In this document: in pieces, positions 52,174 to 62,660 of the stretch
Position numbering within the stretch: the first letter of the stretch is position 1
Layout of the letters: every line of letters begins with the position of its first letter
Source of the DNA: Chlorocebus sabaeus
Lineage: Eukaryota; Chordata; Mammalia; Primates; Cercopithecidae
NCBI RefSeq assembly: GCF_047675955.1
Contig: NC_132904.1
Coordinates: 59,515,435-59,579,434, forward strand
Length of the DNA: 64,000 nt
Reading direction: 5' to 3'
Made by a program: the position numbers and the translations under genes
Notes under the pieces: model-generated
Databases searched by the model: none
Told to the model about the DNA's origin: nothing
The model's input: only the letters and a program-made list of their open reading frames with translations

Positions 52174-52858
52174 GTCCAATGAAGTTTATGGTGACAAAGG
52201 AAATATCTTCAGATAAAAAGTAGAAAGAAGCTTTCTGGGAAACTGCGTTGTAATGTGTGAATTCAACTCACTGAGTTACAGCTGTATTTCATGGAGCTGT
52301 TTGCTAGTCCACTTTTTGTTGAATTGGAGAAGTGACATTTCGGATCACTTGGAGGAGTATACAGCCAAAGGCAATATTCCCAGATAGAAATAAGAAAGAA
52401 GATTTCTGAGATATATCTTTCTGATCACTGAGTTCACCTCACAGATTTCCACCTTTCTGTTCATGTAGCTGTTTGCTGACACTCTTCTCCTGGAATCTGC
52501 AAAGTGACATTAGGGAGCGCATTGAGGGCTGCAGTGAAAAAGGAAATATCTTCAGATAAAAACTGAAAAGAAGCATTCTGAGAAATTTCTATGTGACCTG
52601 TGCATTCATGTCACAGAGTTCCACCTTTCTGTTCATGTTGCTGTTTGCTAGCACTCTTCTCATGGAATCTGCTAAGTGATATTTGGGAGCGTGTTGACGG
52701 CTACAGTGACAAAGGAAATGTCTTCAGATAAAAATTGAAAAGAAGCGTTCTGAGAAACTACATGGTGAACTGTGAATGCAAAACACAGAGTTACACTATT
52801 CTGTTCATTGATCAGTTTGCTATCACAGTTTTCCTCAAATCTGCAGTGGGATATTTCT
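52174..52858 (+). repeat. Representative 4-monomer D-A-B-C module
   Basis: 685 bp. D ends with GAAGTTTATGGTGACAAAGG. A has CTAGTCCACTTTTTGTTGAA and TTGGAGGAGTATACAGCC. B has GATCACTGAGTTCACCTCAC. Then come C-type monomers leading to the next D. Four monomers is the commonest spacing in blocks 4 and 5 (20 of 47 D-to-D intervals by my count). The tetramer is therefore the modal higher-order unit. Confidence 0.75.
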
Positions 52859-53704
52859 ACACCCAATGAAACTTATGGTGACAAAGGAAATATCTTCAGA
52901 TAAAAGTAGAAAGAAGCTTACTGAAAACCTGCTTTGTGATGTGTGAATTCAACTCATTGAGTTACAGCTGTATTTAATGGAGCTGTTTGTTAGTCCAGTT
53001 TCTGTTGAATCTGAGATCCGATATTTCAGATCACTTGGGGGAGTATTCAGCCAAAGGAAATATCCTCAAATAAAAAGAAGAAATAAGATTTCTGAGAAAT
53101 GTCTTTCTGATCCCTGAGTTCATCTCACAGAGTTCCACCTTTCTGTTCATGTAGCTGTTACCTAACACTCTTCTTGTGGAATCTGCAAAGTGATTTTTGA
53201 GGGCGCTTTGAGGGCTTCAGAGAAAAAGGAAATATCTTCAGATAAATACTGAAAGGAAGCGTTCTGAGAAACTTTCATGTGACCTGTGCATTCCTGTCAC
53301 AGAGTTCTACTTTCTGTTCATGTAGCTGTTTGTTAACACACTTGTCCTGGAATCTGCAAAGTGGTATTTCGAAGCGCATAGATGGCTACAGTGACAAAGG
53401 AAATCTCTTCAGATAAAAACTGAAAAGAAGCTTTTTGAGAAACTGCATTGTGACCTGTGAGTGCAACTCACAGAGTTACACTTTTCTGTTCATTGGTTAG
53501 TTTGTTAACCCAGTTTTCTTGAAATCTGTAGTGGGATATTTCTTTGCCCAATCAAGCTTATGGTGACAAAGGAAATATCTTCAGATAAAAACTAGAAAGA
53601 AGCTTTCTGAGAAACTGCTTTGTGATGTGTGAATTCAACTAACTGAGTTACAGCTCTATTTAATGGAGCTGTTTGCTAGTCCAGTTTTTGTTGAATCTCA
53701 GAAC

Positions 53705-54050
53705 CGATATTTGGGAACACTTAGGGGGGGTAACCAGATAAGGAAATATCCTTAGATAAATACGAAAAAGTTTTCTCAGAAATGTCTCTCTGAACTCTGA
53801 GTTCATCTCACAGAGTTCCACCTTTCTTTTCATGTTAGCCAACACTCTACTCGTGGAATCAGCAAAGTGACATTTGGGAGCACATTGAGGGCTACAGTGA
53901 AAAAAGTAATGTCTTCAGATGAAAACTGAAGGGAAGTGTTCTGAGGAACTTCTATGTGACCTTTGCATTCATGTCCCAGAGTTCCACCTCTATGTGACCT
54001 TTGCATTCATGTCCCAGAGTTCCACCTCTCTGTTCATGTAGCTTTTTGCT
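53705..54050 (+). repeat. 12-monomer duplicate, right copy
   Basis: It has GATATTTGGGAACACTTAGG with a run of G at about 53,724, CTTTTCATGTTAG in B, ATGTCTTCAGATGAAAACTG and CATGTCCCAGAG. The distance from the left copy is 2,055 bp: 12 monomers, or three tetramers. Differences (a short deletion in B, the 38-bp duplication) were added after copying. Confidence 0.72.
53951..54026 (+). repeat. Exact 38-bp tandem duplication
   Basis: Copies at 53951-53988 and 53989-54026 begin TCTATGTGACCTTTGC and end CAGAGTTCCACC. They are identical by eye and lie within a C monomer. The repeat lengthens the D-to-D interval to 716 bp. Identity of the copies points to a recent event. Confidence 0.92.
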
Positions 54051-55244
54051 AACACTGTTCTCGTGGAATCTGCTAGGTGATATTTGGGAGAGCATTGACG
54101 GGTACAGTGGAAAAGGAAATGTCTTCAGATAAAAACTGAAAAGAAGCGTTCTGAGAAACTGCATTGTGACCTGTGAATGCAACTCACAGAGTTACACTTT
54201 TCTGTTCATTGATCTGTTTGCTAACACAGTGTTCTTCAAAACTGCAGTGGGATATTTCTTTACCCAATGAAGCTTATGGTGAGAAAGGAAATATCTTCAG
54301 ATAAAAAGTAGGAAGAAGCTTTCTGAGAAACTGCTTTGTGATGTGTGAATTCCACTCACTGAGTTACACCTGTATTTCATGGAGCTGTTTGCTAGTCTAG
54401 TTTTGGTTGAATCTGAGAACCGATATTTCGGATCACTTGAAGGAGAATGAGCCAAAGGAAATATCTTCAGATAAAAAGGAGAAAGAAGATTTCTGAGAAA
54501 TGTCTTTCCCATCTCAGAGTTCATCTCACAGTGTTCCATATTTCTGTTCATGTAGCTGTTTGCTAACACTCTCCTGGTGGAATCTTCAAAGTGACACTTG
54601 GGAGAGCATTGAGGGCTGCAGATAAAAGGAAATATCTTCAGATAAAAACTGAAAGGAAGCGTCTGAGAAACTTCTGTGTGACCTGTGCATTCATGTCACA
54701 GAGTTCCACCTTTTTATTCATGTAGCTGTATGCGAACACTATTCTCGTGGAATCTGCTGAGTGATATTTGGGAGCGCATTGACGGCTACAGAGAAAAAGG
54801 AAATGTCTTCAAATAAAAACTGAAAGAAGCGTTCTGAGAAACTACACTGTGACCTGTGAATGCAACTCACAGAGTTACACTTTTCTGTTGTTGATCAGTT
54901 TGCTAACACAGTTTTCTTGATATCTGCAGTGGGATATTTCTTTGCCCAAAGAAGCTTATGGTGACAAAGGACATATCTTCAGATAAAAAGTAGAAGGAAG
55001 CTTTCTGAGTAACTGCTTTGTGATGTGTGAATTCATCTCACTGAGTTACAGTTGTATTTCATGGAGCTGTTTGCTAGTCCAGTTTTGGTTGAATCTGAGA
55101 ACCGATATTTCAGATCACTTGGAGGAGTATACAGCCAAAGGAAATACCCCCAGATAAAAATGAGAAAGAGAATTTCTGAGAAATGTCTTTCTGATCCCTG
55201 AGTTCATCTCAGAGAATTCCACTTTTCTGTTCATGTAGCTGTTT

Positions 55245-55500
55245 GCTAACGCTCTACTCGTGGAATCAGCAAAGTGACATTTGGGAGTGCATTGAGAGCT
55301 ACAGTGAAAAAGGAAATATCTTCAGATAAAAATTGAAAGAAAGCATTCTGAGAAACTTCTATGTGATCTGTGCATTCACCTCACAGAGTTCCACCTCTCT
55401 GATCATGTAGCTGTTTGCTAACTCCCTTCTGCTGGAATCTGCAAAGTGACTTTTGGGAGTGCATTGAGGGCTACAGTGAAAAAGGAAATATCTTCAGATA
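55245..55500 (+). repeat. 6-monomer duplicate, left copy
   Basis: Shares with about 56,275-56,530 the linked variants CTCTACTCGTGGAATCAGC, GAGAGCTACAGTG, GATAAAAATTGAAAG, CTATGTGATCTGTGC, CTCTGATCATGTAG and CTTCTGCTGGAATC. Matching points are 1,029 bp apart. Confidence 0.78.
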
Positions 55501-56274
55501 AAAACTGAAAGGAAGCATTCTGAGAAACTTCTATATGACCTGTGCATTCACCTCACAGAGTTCCACCTTTCTGTTCATGTAGGTGTTTGCTAACACTCAT
55601 CTCATAGAATTTGCTAAGTGATATTTGGGAGCGCTTTGACCGCTACAGTGAAAAAGGAAATATCTTCAGATAAAAACTGAAAAGAAGCGTTCTGAGAAAC
55701 GGTATTGTGACCTGTGAATGCAACTCAGAGAGTTACACTTTTCTGTTCATTGATCAGTTTGATAACACAGTTTTCTTGTAATCTGCAGTGGGATATTTCT
55801 TTTCCCAATGAAGCTAATGGTGACAAAGGAAATATCTTCATATAAACATTAGAAAGAAGTTTTCTGAGAAAATGCTTTGTGATGTGTGAATTTAACTGAG
55901 AGTTACAGCTGTATTTCTCGGAGCTGTTTGCCATTCCAGTTTTTTTTGAATCCAAGAACCGATATTTCGGATCAATTGGAGGAATATACAGCCAAAGGAA
56001 ATATCCCCAGATAAAAAGTAGAAAGAGGATTTCAGAGAAATGTCTTTTTAATCTCTGAGTTCATCTCATAGAGTTCCACCTTTCTGTTCATGTAACTGTT
56101 TCCTAACACTCCTCTCATGGAATTTGCAAGGTGATATTTGGGAGTGCATTGAGGGATGAAGAGTAAAAGAAAATATCTTCAGAAAAAAACTGAAAGGAAG
56201 CATTCTGAGAAATTTCTATGTGACCTGTGCATTCGCCTCACAGAGTTCCACCTTTCTGATCGTGTAGCTGTTTG

Positions 56275-56530
56275 CTAACACTCTACTCGTGGAATCAGCA
56301 AAGTGACATTTGGGAGCACATTGAGAGCTACAGTGAAAAAGGAAATATCTTCAGATAAAAATTGAAAGGAAGCGTTCTGAGAAACTTCTATGTGATCTGT
56401 GCATTCACCTCACAGAGTCCACTCCTCTGATCATGTAGCTGTTTGCTAACTCTCTTCTGCTGGAATCTACAAAGTGACTTTTAGGAGCGCATTGAGGGCT
56501 ACAGTGAAAAAGGAAATATCTTCAGATAAA
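56275..56530 (+). repeat. 6-monomer duplicate, right copy
   Basis: Partner of 55,245-55,500. It accounts for the unusual 6-monomer module between D anchors 55,803 and 56,828: extra C monomers copied from the previous module were inserted. CTCTACTCGTGGAATCAGC also occurs in part near 53,845, so the variant is older than this duplication. Confidence 0.78.
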
Positions 56531-58250
56531 AACGGAAGGGAAGCATTCTGAGAAACTTCTAGGTGTCCTGTGAATTCATGTCACAGAGTTCCAGCTTTCT
56601 GTTCATGTAGCTGTTTGCTAACACTCCTCGTGGAATCTGCTAAGTGATATTTGAGAGCACATTGATGGCTACAGTGACAAAGGAAATATCTTCAGATAAA
56701 ATTGAAAAGAAGCATTCTGAGAAACTGCATTGTGATCTGTGAATACAACTCACAGAGTTGCACTTTTGTGTTCATTGATCAGTTTGCTAACAGAGTTTTC
56801 GTGAAATCTGCAGTGGGATATTTCTTTGCCCAATGAACCTTATGGTGACAAAGGAAATATCTTTAGATAAAAAGTAGAAAGAAACTTTCTAAGAAACTGC
56901 TTTGTGATATATGAATTCACCTCACTGAGTTACAGCTGTATTTCATGGGGCTGTTTGCTAGCCCAGTTTTGTTGAATCAGAGAACCGATATTTTGGATCA
57001 CTTGGAGGAATATACAGCCATTGGAAATATCCCCAGATGAAAATGAGAAAGAAGATGTCTTTCTGATCTGTGAGTTCATCTCACAGAGTTCCACCTTTCT
57101 GTTCATGTAGCTGTTTGCTAACACTCTTCTCGTGGAATCTGCAAAGAGATATTTGGGAGTGCATTAGGCGCTACAGAGAGAAAGGAAATATCTTCAGATA
57201 ATAACTGCAAGGAAGCGTTCTGAGAAACTTTTATGTGACCTGTGCATTCATGTCACAGACTTCTACCTTTCTGTTCATGTAGCTGTTTGCTAACATTCTA
57301 CTCATGGAATCTGCTAAGTGATATTTGTGAGTGCTTTGATGGCTACAGTGAAAAAGGAACTATCTTCAGATCAAAATTGAAAAGAAGCGTTCTGAGAAAC
57401 TGCATAGTGACCTGTGAATGGAACTCCTAGAGTTACACATTTCTGTTCTTTGATCAGTTTGCTAACACAGTTTTCTTGAAATCCACTGGGGATATTACTT
57501 TGCCAAATGAAGCTTAAGGTGAAGAAAGAAATATCTTCAGATAAAAAGTAGAAAGAAGCTTTCTGAGACACTGCTTTGTGATGTCTGAATTTAACTCACA
57601 GAATTATAGCTGAATTTCATGGAGCTGTTCGCTAGTCCAGTTTTTGTTGAATCTGAGAACCGATATTCGGATCACTTGGAGGAGTATACAGCCACAGGAA
57701 ATATCACCAGATTAAAATGAGAAAGAAGATTTCTGAGAAATGTCTTTCTGATCTCTGACTTCATCTCACAGGGTCCACATTTCTGATCATGTAGCTGTTT
57801 GCTATCTCTCTTCTCCTGAAATCTGCAAAGTGAAATTTGGGAGCGCATTGATGGCTACAGTGACAAAGGAAATGTCTTGAGATAAAAACTGAAAAGATGT
57901 GTTCTGAGAAACTGCATTGTTAGCTGTGAATGAAACTCACACAGTTGCACTTTTGTGTTCATTGATCAGTTTGCTAACACAGTTTTCTGAAATCTGCTGT
58001 GGGATATTTCTTTGCCCAATGAAGCTTACAGTAACAAAGGAAATATATTCAGATAAAAAGTAGAAAGAAGTTTTCTGAGAAACCACTTTGTGATGTGTTA
58101 CTTCAACTCACAGAGTTACAGGCTGTTTTACATGGAGCTGCTTGCTACTTCGGTTTTTGTTGAATCTGAGAACCGATATATTGGATCACTTGGAGGAGTA
58201 TACAGCCAAAGGAAATGGTCCCAGATAAAAACGAGAAAGAAGTTTTCTGA

Positions 58251-58460
58251 GAAATGTCCTTCTGCTCTCTGAGTTCATCTCACAGAGTTCCACCTTTCTG
58301 TTTATGTAGCTGTTTGCTAACACTCTTCTCCTGTAATCTGCAAAGTGACTTTTGGGAAATGTCCTTCTGCTCTCTGAGTTCATCTCACAGAGTTCCACCT
58401 TTCTGTTTATGTAGCTGTTTGCTAACACTCTTCTCCTGTAATCTGCAAAGTGACTTTTGG
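58251..58460 (+). repeat. Exact 105-bp tandem duplication in a B monomer
   Basis: Copies at 58251-58355 and 58356-58460 start GAAATGTCCTTCTGC and end GTGACTTTTGG. They match throughout by eye, including the shared CTGTTTATGTAGC and CTCCTGTAATCTGC. The length is 61% of a monomer, so it breaks the 171-bp register. It makes the local module 793 bp (4 monomers plus about 109). The join is TTTTGG|GAAAT, with a shared GA at the ends. Confidence 0.93.
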
Positions 58461-58567
58461 GAGCACATTGAAGGCTACAGTTTAAAAGGAACTATCTTCA
58501 GATAAAAACTGAAAGGATGCGTTCTGAGAAACTTCTATATGACCTGTGCATTCATGTAACAGAGTTT

Positions 58568-58715
58568 CACCTTTCTGTTCATATACCTGTTTGCTAACAC
58601 TCTTCTCGTGGAACCTGCTAAGTGATATATGGGAGTTCATTGAGGGCTGCAGTGAAAAAGGAAATGTCTACAGATAATAACTGAAAAGAAGCGTTCTGAG
58701 AAACTGCATTGTGCA
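58568..58715 (+). repeat. 23-monomer-distance duplicate, left copy
   Basis: A C monomer with CATATACCTGTTTGCTAAC, GTGGAACCTGCTAAG, TATATGGGAGTTCATTGAGG and CAGATAATAACTG. All these rare variants recur at 62,516-62,660. The flanking D monomers do not match especially well. Confidence 0.72.
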
Positions 58716-61700
58716 CTGTGAGAGCAACTCATAGAGTTACATTTTTGTATTCATTGATCAGTTTGCTAACACAGTTTTCTTGAAATACGCAGGGTGTTAT
58801 TTCTTTGCAAAATGAAACTTATGGTGACAAAGGAATTATCTTCAAAAAAATGTAGAGAGAAGCTTTCTGAGAAACTACTTCGTGATGTATGAATTCAACT
58901 CACTGAGTCAGAGCTGTATTTCATGGAGCTGTTTGCAAGTCCAGTTTTTGTTGAATCTGAGAACTGATATTTCAGATCACTTGGAGGGGTATACAGGCAA
59001 ATGAAATATCCCTAGATAAAAACGAGAAACAAGAATTTGGAGAAATGTCTTTCTGATATCTGAGTTCATCTCACAGAGTTCCAACTTTCTGTTCATGTAG
59101 CTTTTTTCTAACACTCTTCTTGTGGAATCTGCAAAGTGATATTTGGGAGCACATTGAGGGCTACAGAGAAAAATAAAATATCTTCAGATAAAAACTAAAA
59201 AGAAGATTTCTGAGAAACTGCATTGTGATGTGTGAATGCAATTACAGTGTTACAGTTTTCTGTTCATTGATCAGTTTGCTTACACAGTTTTCTTGAAATC
59301 TGCAGTTGGATATTTCTTAGCCCAAAGAAGCTTATGGTGACAAAGGAAATATTTTTAGATAAAAAGTAGAAAGAAGCTTTCTGAGAAACTACTTTGTGAT
59401 GTGTGAATTCAACTCACTGAGTTACAGCTGTATTTCATAGAGCTGTTTGCTTGTCCAGTTTTGGTTGAATCTGAGAACCGATATTTCAGATCACTTGGAG
59501 GAGTATACAGCCAAAGGACATATCCTGAGATAAAAAGGAGAAAGAAGATTTCTGAGAAATGACTTTCTGATCTCTGAGTTCATCTCACAGAGTACCACCT
59601 TTCTGTTCATGTAGCTGTTTGCTAACACTCTTCTCGTGGCATCTGCAAAGTGATATTTGGGGACCCTTTGAGGACTACAGAGAAAAAGGAAGTATCTTCA
59701 GTTAAAAACTGAAAGGAAACGTTCTGAGAAACTTCTATGTGACCTGTGCATTCACCTCACAGAGTTCCATCTTTCTGTTCATGTAGCTGTTTGCTAACAA
59801 TCTTCTCCTGTAACCTGCAAAGTAACATTTGGGAGCGCATTGAGGGCTACAGTGAAAAAGGAAATAACTTCAGATAAAAACTGAAAGGAAATGTTCTGAG
59901 AAATTTCTGTGTGACCTGTGCATTCATATCACAGGGTTCCACATTTCTGTTCATGTAGCTGTTTGCTAACTCTCTTCTCATGGAATCTGCTAACTGATAT
60001 TTGGGAGCGCTTTGATGGCTACAGTGACAAAGGTAATGTCATCAGATAAAAACTGAAAAGAAACGTTCTCAGAAACTGCACTGTGGCCTGTAAATGCAAC
60101 TCACAGAGTTACAGTTTTCTGTTCATTGATCAATTTGCTAACACTGTTTTCTTGAAATCCGCAGGGGGATATTTCTTTGCCCAATGAAGCTTATGGTGAA
60201 AAAGAAAATATCTTCAGATAAAAAGTAGAAAGAAGCTTTCTGAGAAACTGTTTTGTGATGTGTGAATTCAACTTACTTAGTTACAGCTGTATTTCATGGA
60301 GCTGTTTGCTAGTCCAGTTTTTGTTGAATCTGAGAACCGATATTTTGGATCACTTGGGGGTTTATACAGGCAAAGGAAATATCTCCAGATGAAAACGAGA
60401 AAGAAGATTTCTGAGAAATGTCTTTCTGATCTCTGAGGTCATCTCACAGAGTTCCACATTTCTGTTCATGTAGCTGTTTGCTAACACTCTTCTCGTGGAA
60501 TCTGCAAAGTGACATTTGGGAACGCTTGGAGTGCTGCAGTGAAAAAGGAAATATCTTAAGATAAAAACTGAAAGGAAGCATTCTGAGAAACTTCTATGTG
60601 ACCTGTGCATTCATGTCAGAGAGTTCCACCTTTCTGCTCCTGCAGCTGTTTGCTAACACTCTTCTCCTGGAATCAGCTAAGTGATATTTTGGAGGGCTTT
60701 GACAACTACAGTGACAAAGGAAATGTCTTCACATAAAAACTGAAAAGAAGCATTCTGAGAAACTGCATTGTGACCTGTGAATTCAACTCACAGAGTTACA
60801 CTTTTCTGTTCAATGATCAGTTTGCTAGCACAGTTTTCTTGATATCTGCAAGGGCATATTTCTTTGCCTCATGAAGCTTATGGTGACAAAGGATATATCT
60901 TCAGATAAAAAATAGAAAGAAGCTTTCGAAGAAACTCTTTGTTGATGTTTGAATTCATCTCACTGAGTTACAGCTGTATTCCATGGAGCTGTTTTCTAAT
61001 CCAGTTTTGTTGAATTTGAGATCCGATATTTCGGATCACTTGGACGAGTATACAGCTAAAGGAAATATCCCCAGATAAAAACGAAAAAGAAAATTTCTGA
61101 GAAACGTCTTTCTGATCTCTGAGTTCTTCTCACAGAGTTCCACCTTTCTGTTCATGTAGCTGTTTGCTAACACTCTTCTCGTGTAATCTGCTAAGTGATA
61201 TTTGGGGGCGCTTTGTCGGCTACAGTGGAAAAGGAAATGTCTTCAGATAAAAACTGAAAAGAAGCGTACTGAGAAACTGCATTTTGACCTTTAAATGTAA
61301 CTCATAGTGTTACACTTTTGTGTTCATTGATCAATTTGCTAACAGTGTTTTCTTGAAATCTGCAGTGGGATTTTTCTTTGCCCCATGAAGCTTATGGTGA
61401 CAAAGGAAATACCTTGCGATAAAAAGTAGAAAGAAGCTTTCTGAGAAACTGCTTTTAGATGTGTGAATTCAACTAACTGAGTTACAGCTGTATTTCATGG
61501 AGCTGTTTGCTAGTCCAGTTTTTGTTGAATATGAGAATTGATATTTTGGATCACTTTGGGGAGTATACAGGCAAAGGAAATATCCCCAGATAAAAAAGAG
61601 AAAGAAGATTTCTGAGATATGTCTTTTTGATCTCTGAGTCCATCTCACAGAGCTCCACCTTTCTGTTCATGTAGCTGTTTGCTAACACTCTTCTCGTGGA

Positions 61701-62515
61701 ATTTGCAAAGTGACATTTGGAAGCACATGGAGGGCTACAGTGTTAAAGGAAATATCTTCATATAAGAACTGAAAGGAAGCGTTCTGAGAAACTTCTATGT
61801 GACCTGTGCATTCATGTCAGAGAGATCCACCTTTCTGCTCATGTAGCTATTTGCTAACACTCTTCTTGTGGAATCTGCCAAGTGATATTTCGCAGCGCTT
61901 TGCCGGCTACAGTGACAAAGGGAAATGTCTTCAGATAAAAAGTGAAAAGAAACGTTCTGAGAAACTGCATTGTGACTTGTGAATGCAAATCACAGAGTTA
62001 CACTTTTCTGTTCATTGATCAGTTTGCTAACACTGTTTTCTTGGAATCTGCAGTGGGATATTTCTTTGCCCCATGAAGCTTATGGTGACAACGGAAATAT
62101 CTTCAGATAAAAAGTAGAAAGAAGTTTTCTGAGAAACTGCTTTGTGCTGTGTGAATTCAATTCACTGAGTTACAGCTATATTTCATGGAGCTGTTTGCTA
62201 GTCCAGTTTTTGTTGAATCTGAGAACCGATATTTCAGATCACTTGGAGGAGTATACAGTCAAAGGAAATATCCCCAGATAAAAACGAGAAAGAAGATTTC
62301 TGAGAAATGTCTTTCTGATCTCTGAGTTCATCTCACAGAGTTCCACCTTTCTGTTCATGTAGTTGTTTGCTAACACTCTACTCCTGGAATCTGCAAAGTG
62401 ACATTTGGGAGCGGTTTGAGGGTACAGTGAAGAAGGAAATATCTTCAGATAAAAACTGAATGGAAGCATTCTGAGAAACTTCTATATGACTTGTGCATTC
62501 ACCTCACAGAGTTCC

Positions 62516-62660
62516 ACCTTTCTGTTTATATACCTGTTTCCTAACACTCTTCTCGTGGAACCTGCTAAGTGATATATGGGAGTTCATTGAGGGCTGCAGT
62601 GAAAAAGGAAATGTCTTCAGATAATAACGGAAAAGAAGCGTTCTGATAAACTGCATTGTG
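62516..62660 (+). repeat. 23-monomer-distance duplicate, right copy
   Basis: It has TATATACCTGTTTCCTAAC, GTGGAACCTGCTAAG, TATATGGGAGTTCATTGAGG and CAGATAATAACGG. The distance from the left copy is 3,947 bp (23 monomers). Transfer of a single monomer, by conversion or a larger duplication later eroded, would explain the pattern. Confidence 0.72.

Noticed and set aside
53720..53732. G-rich run as a quadruplex or telomere-like element
   Set aside because: It is a single run of G in one variant A monomer, with no repeated G tracts around it.
58254..58505. Open frame with a perfect internal 35-residue repeat
   Set aside because: The peptide repeat is only the 105-bp DNA duplication (35 codons) inside a B monomer.
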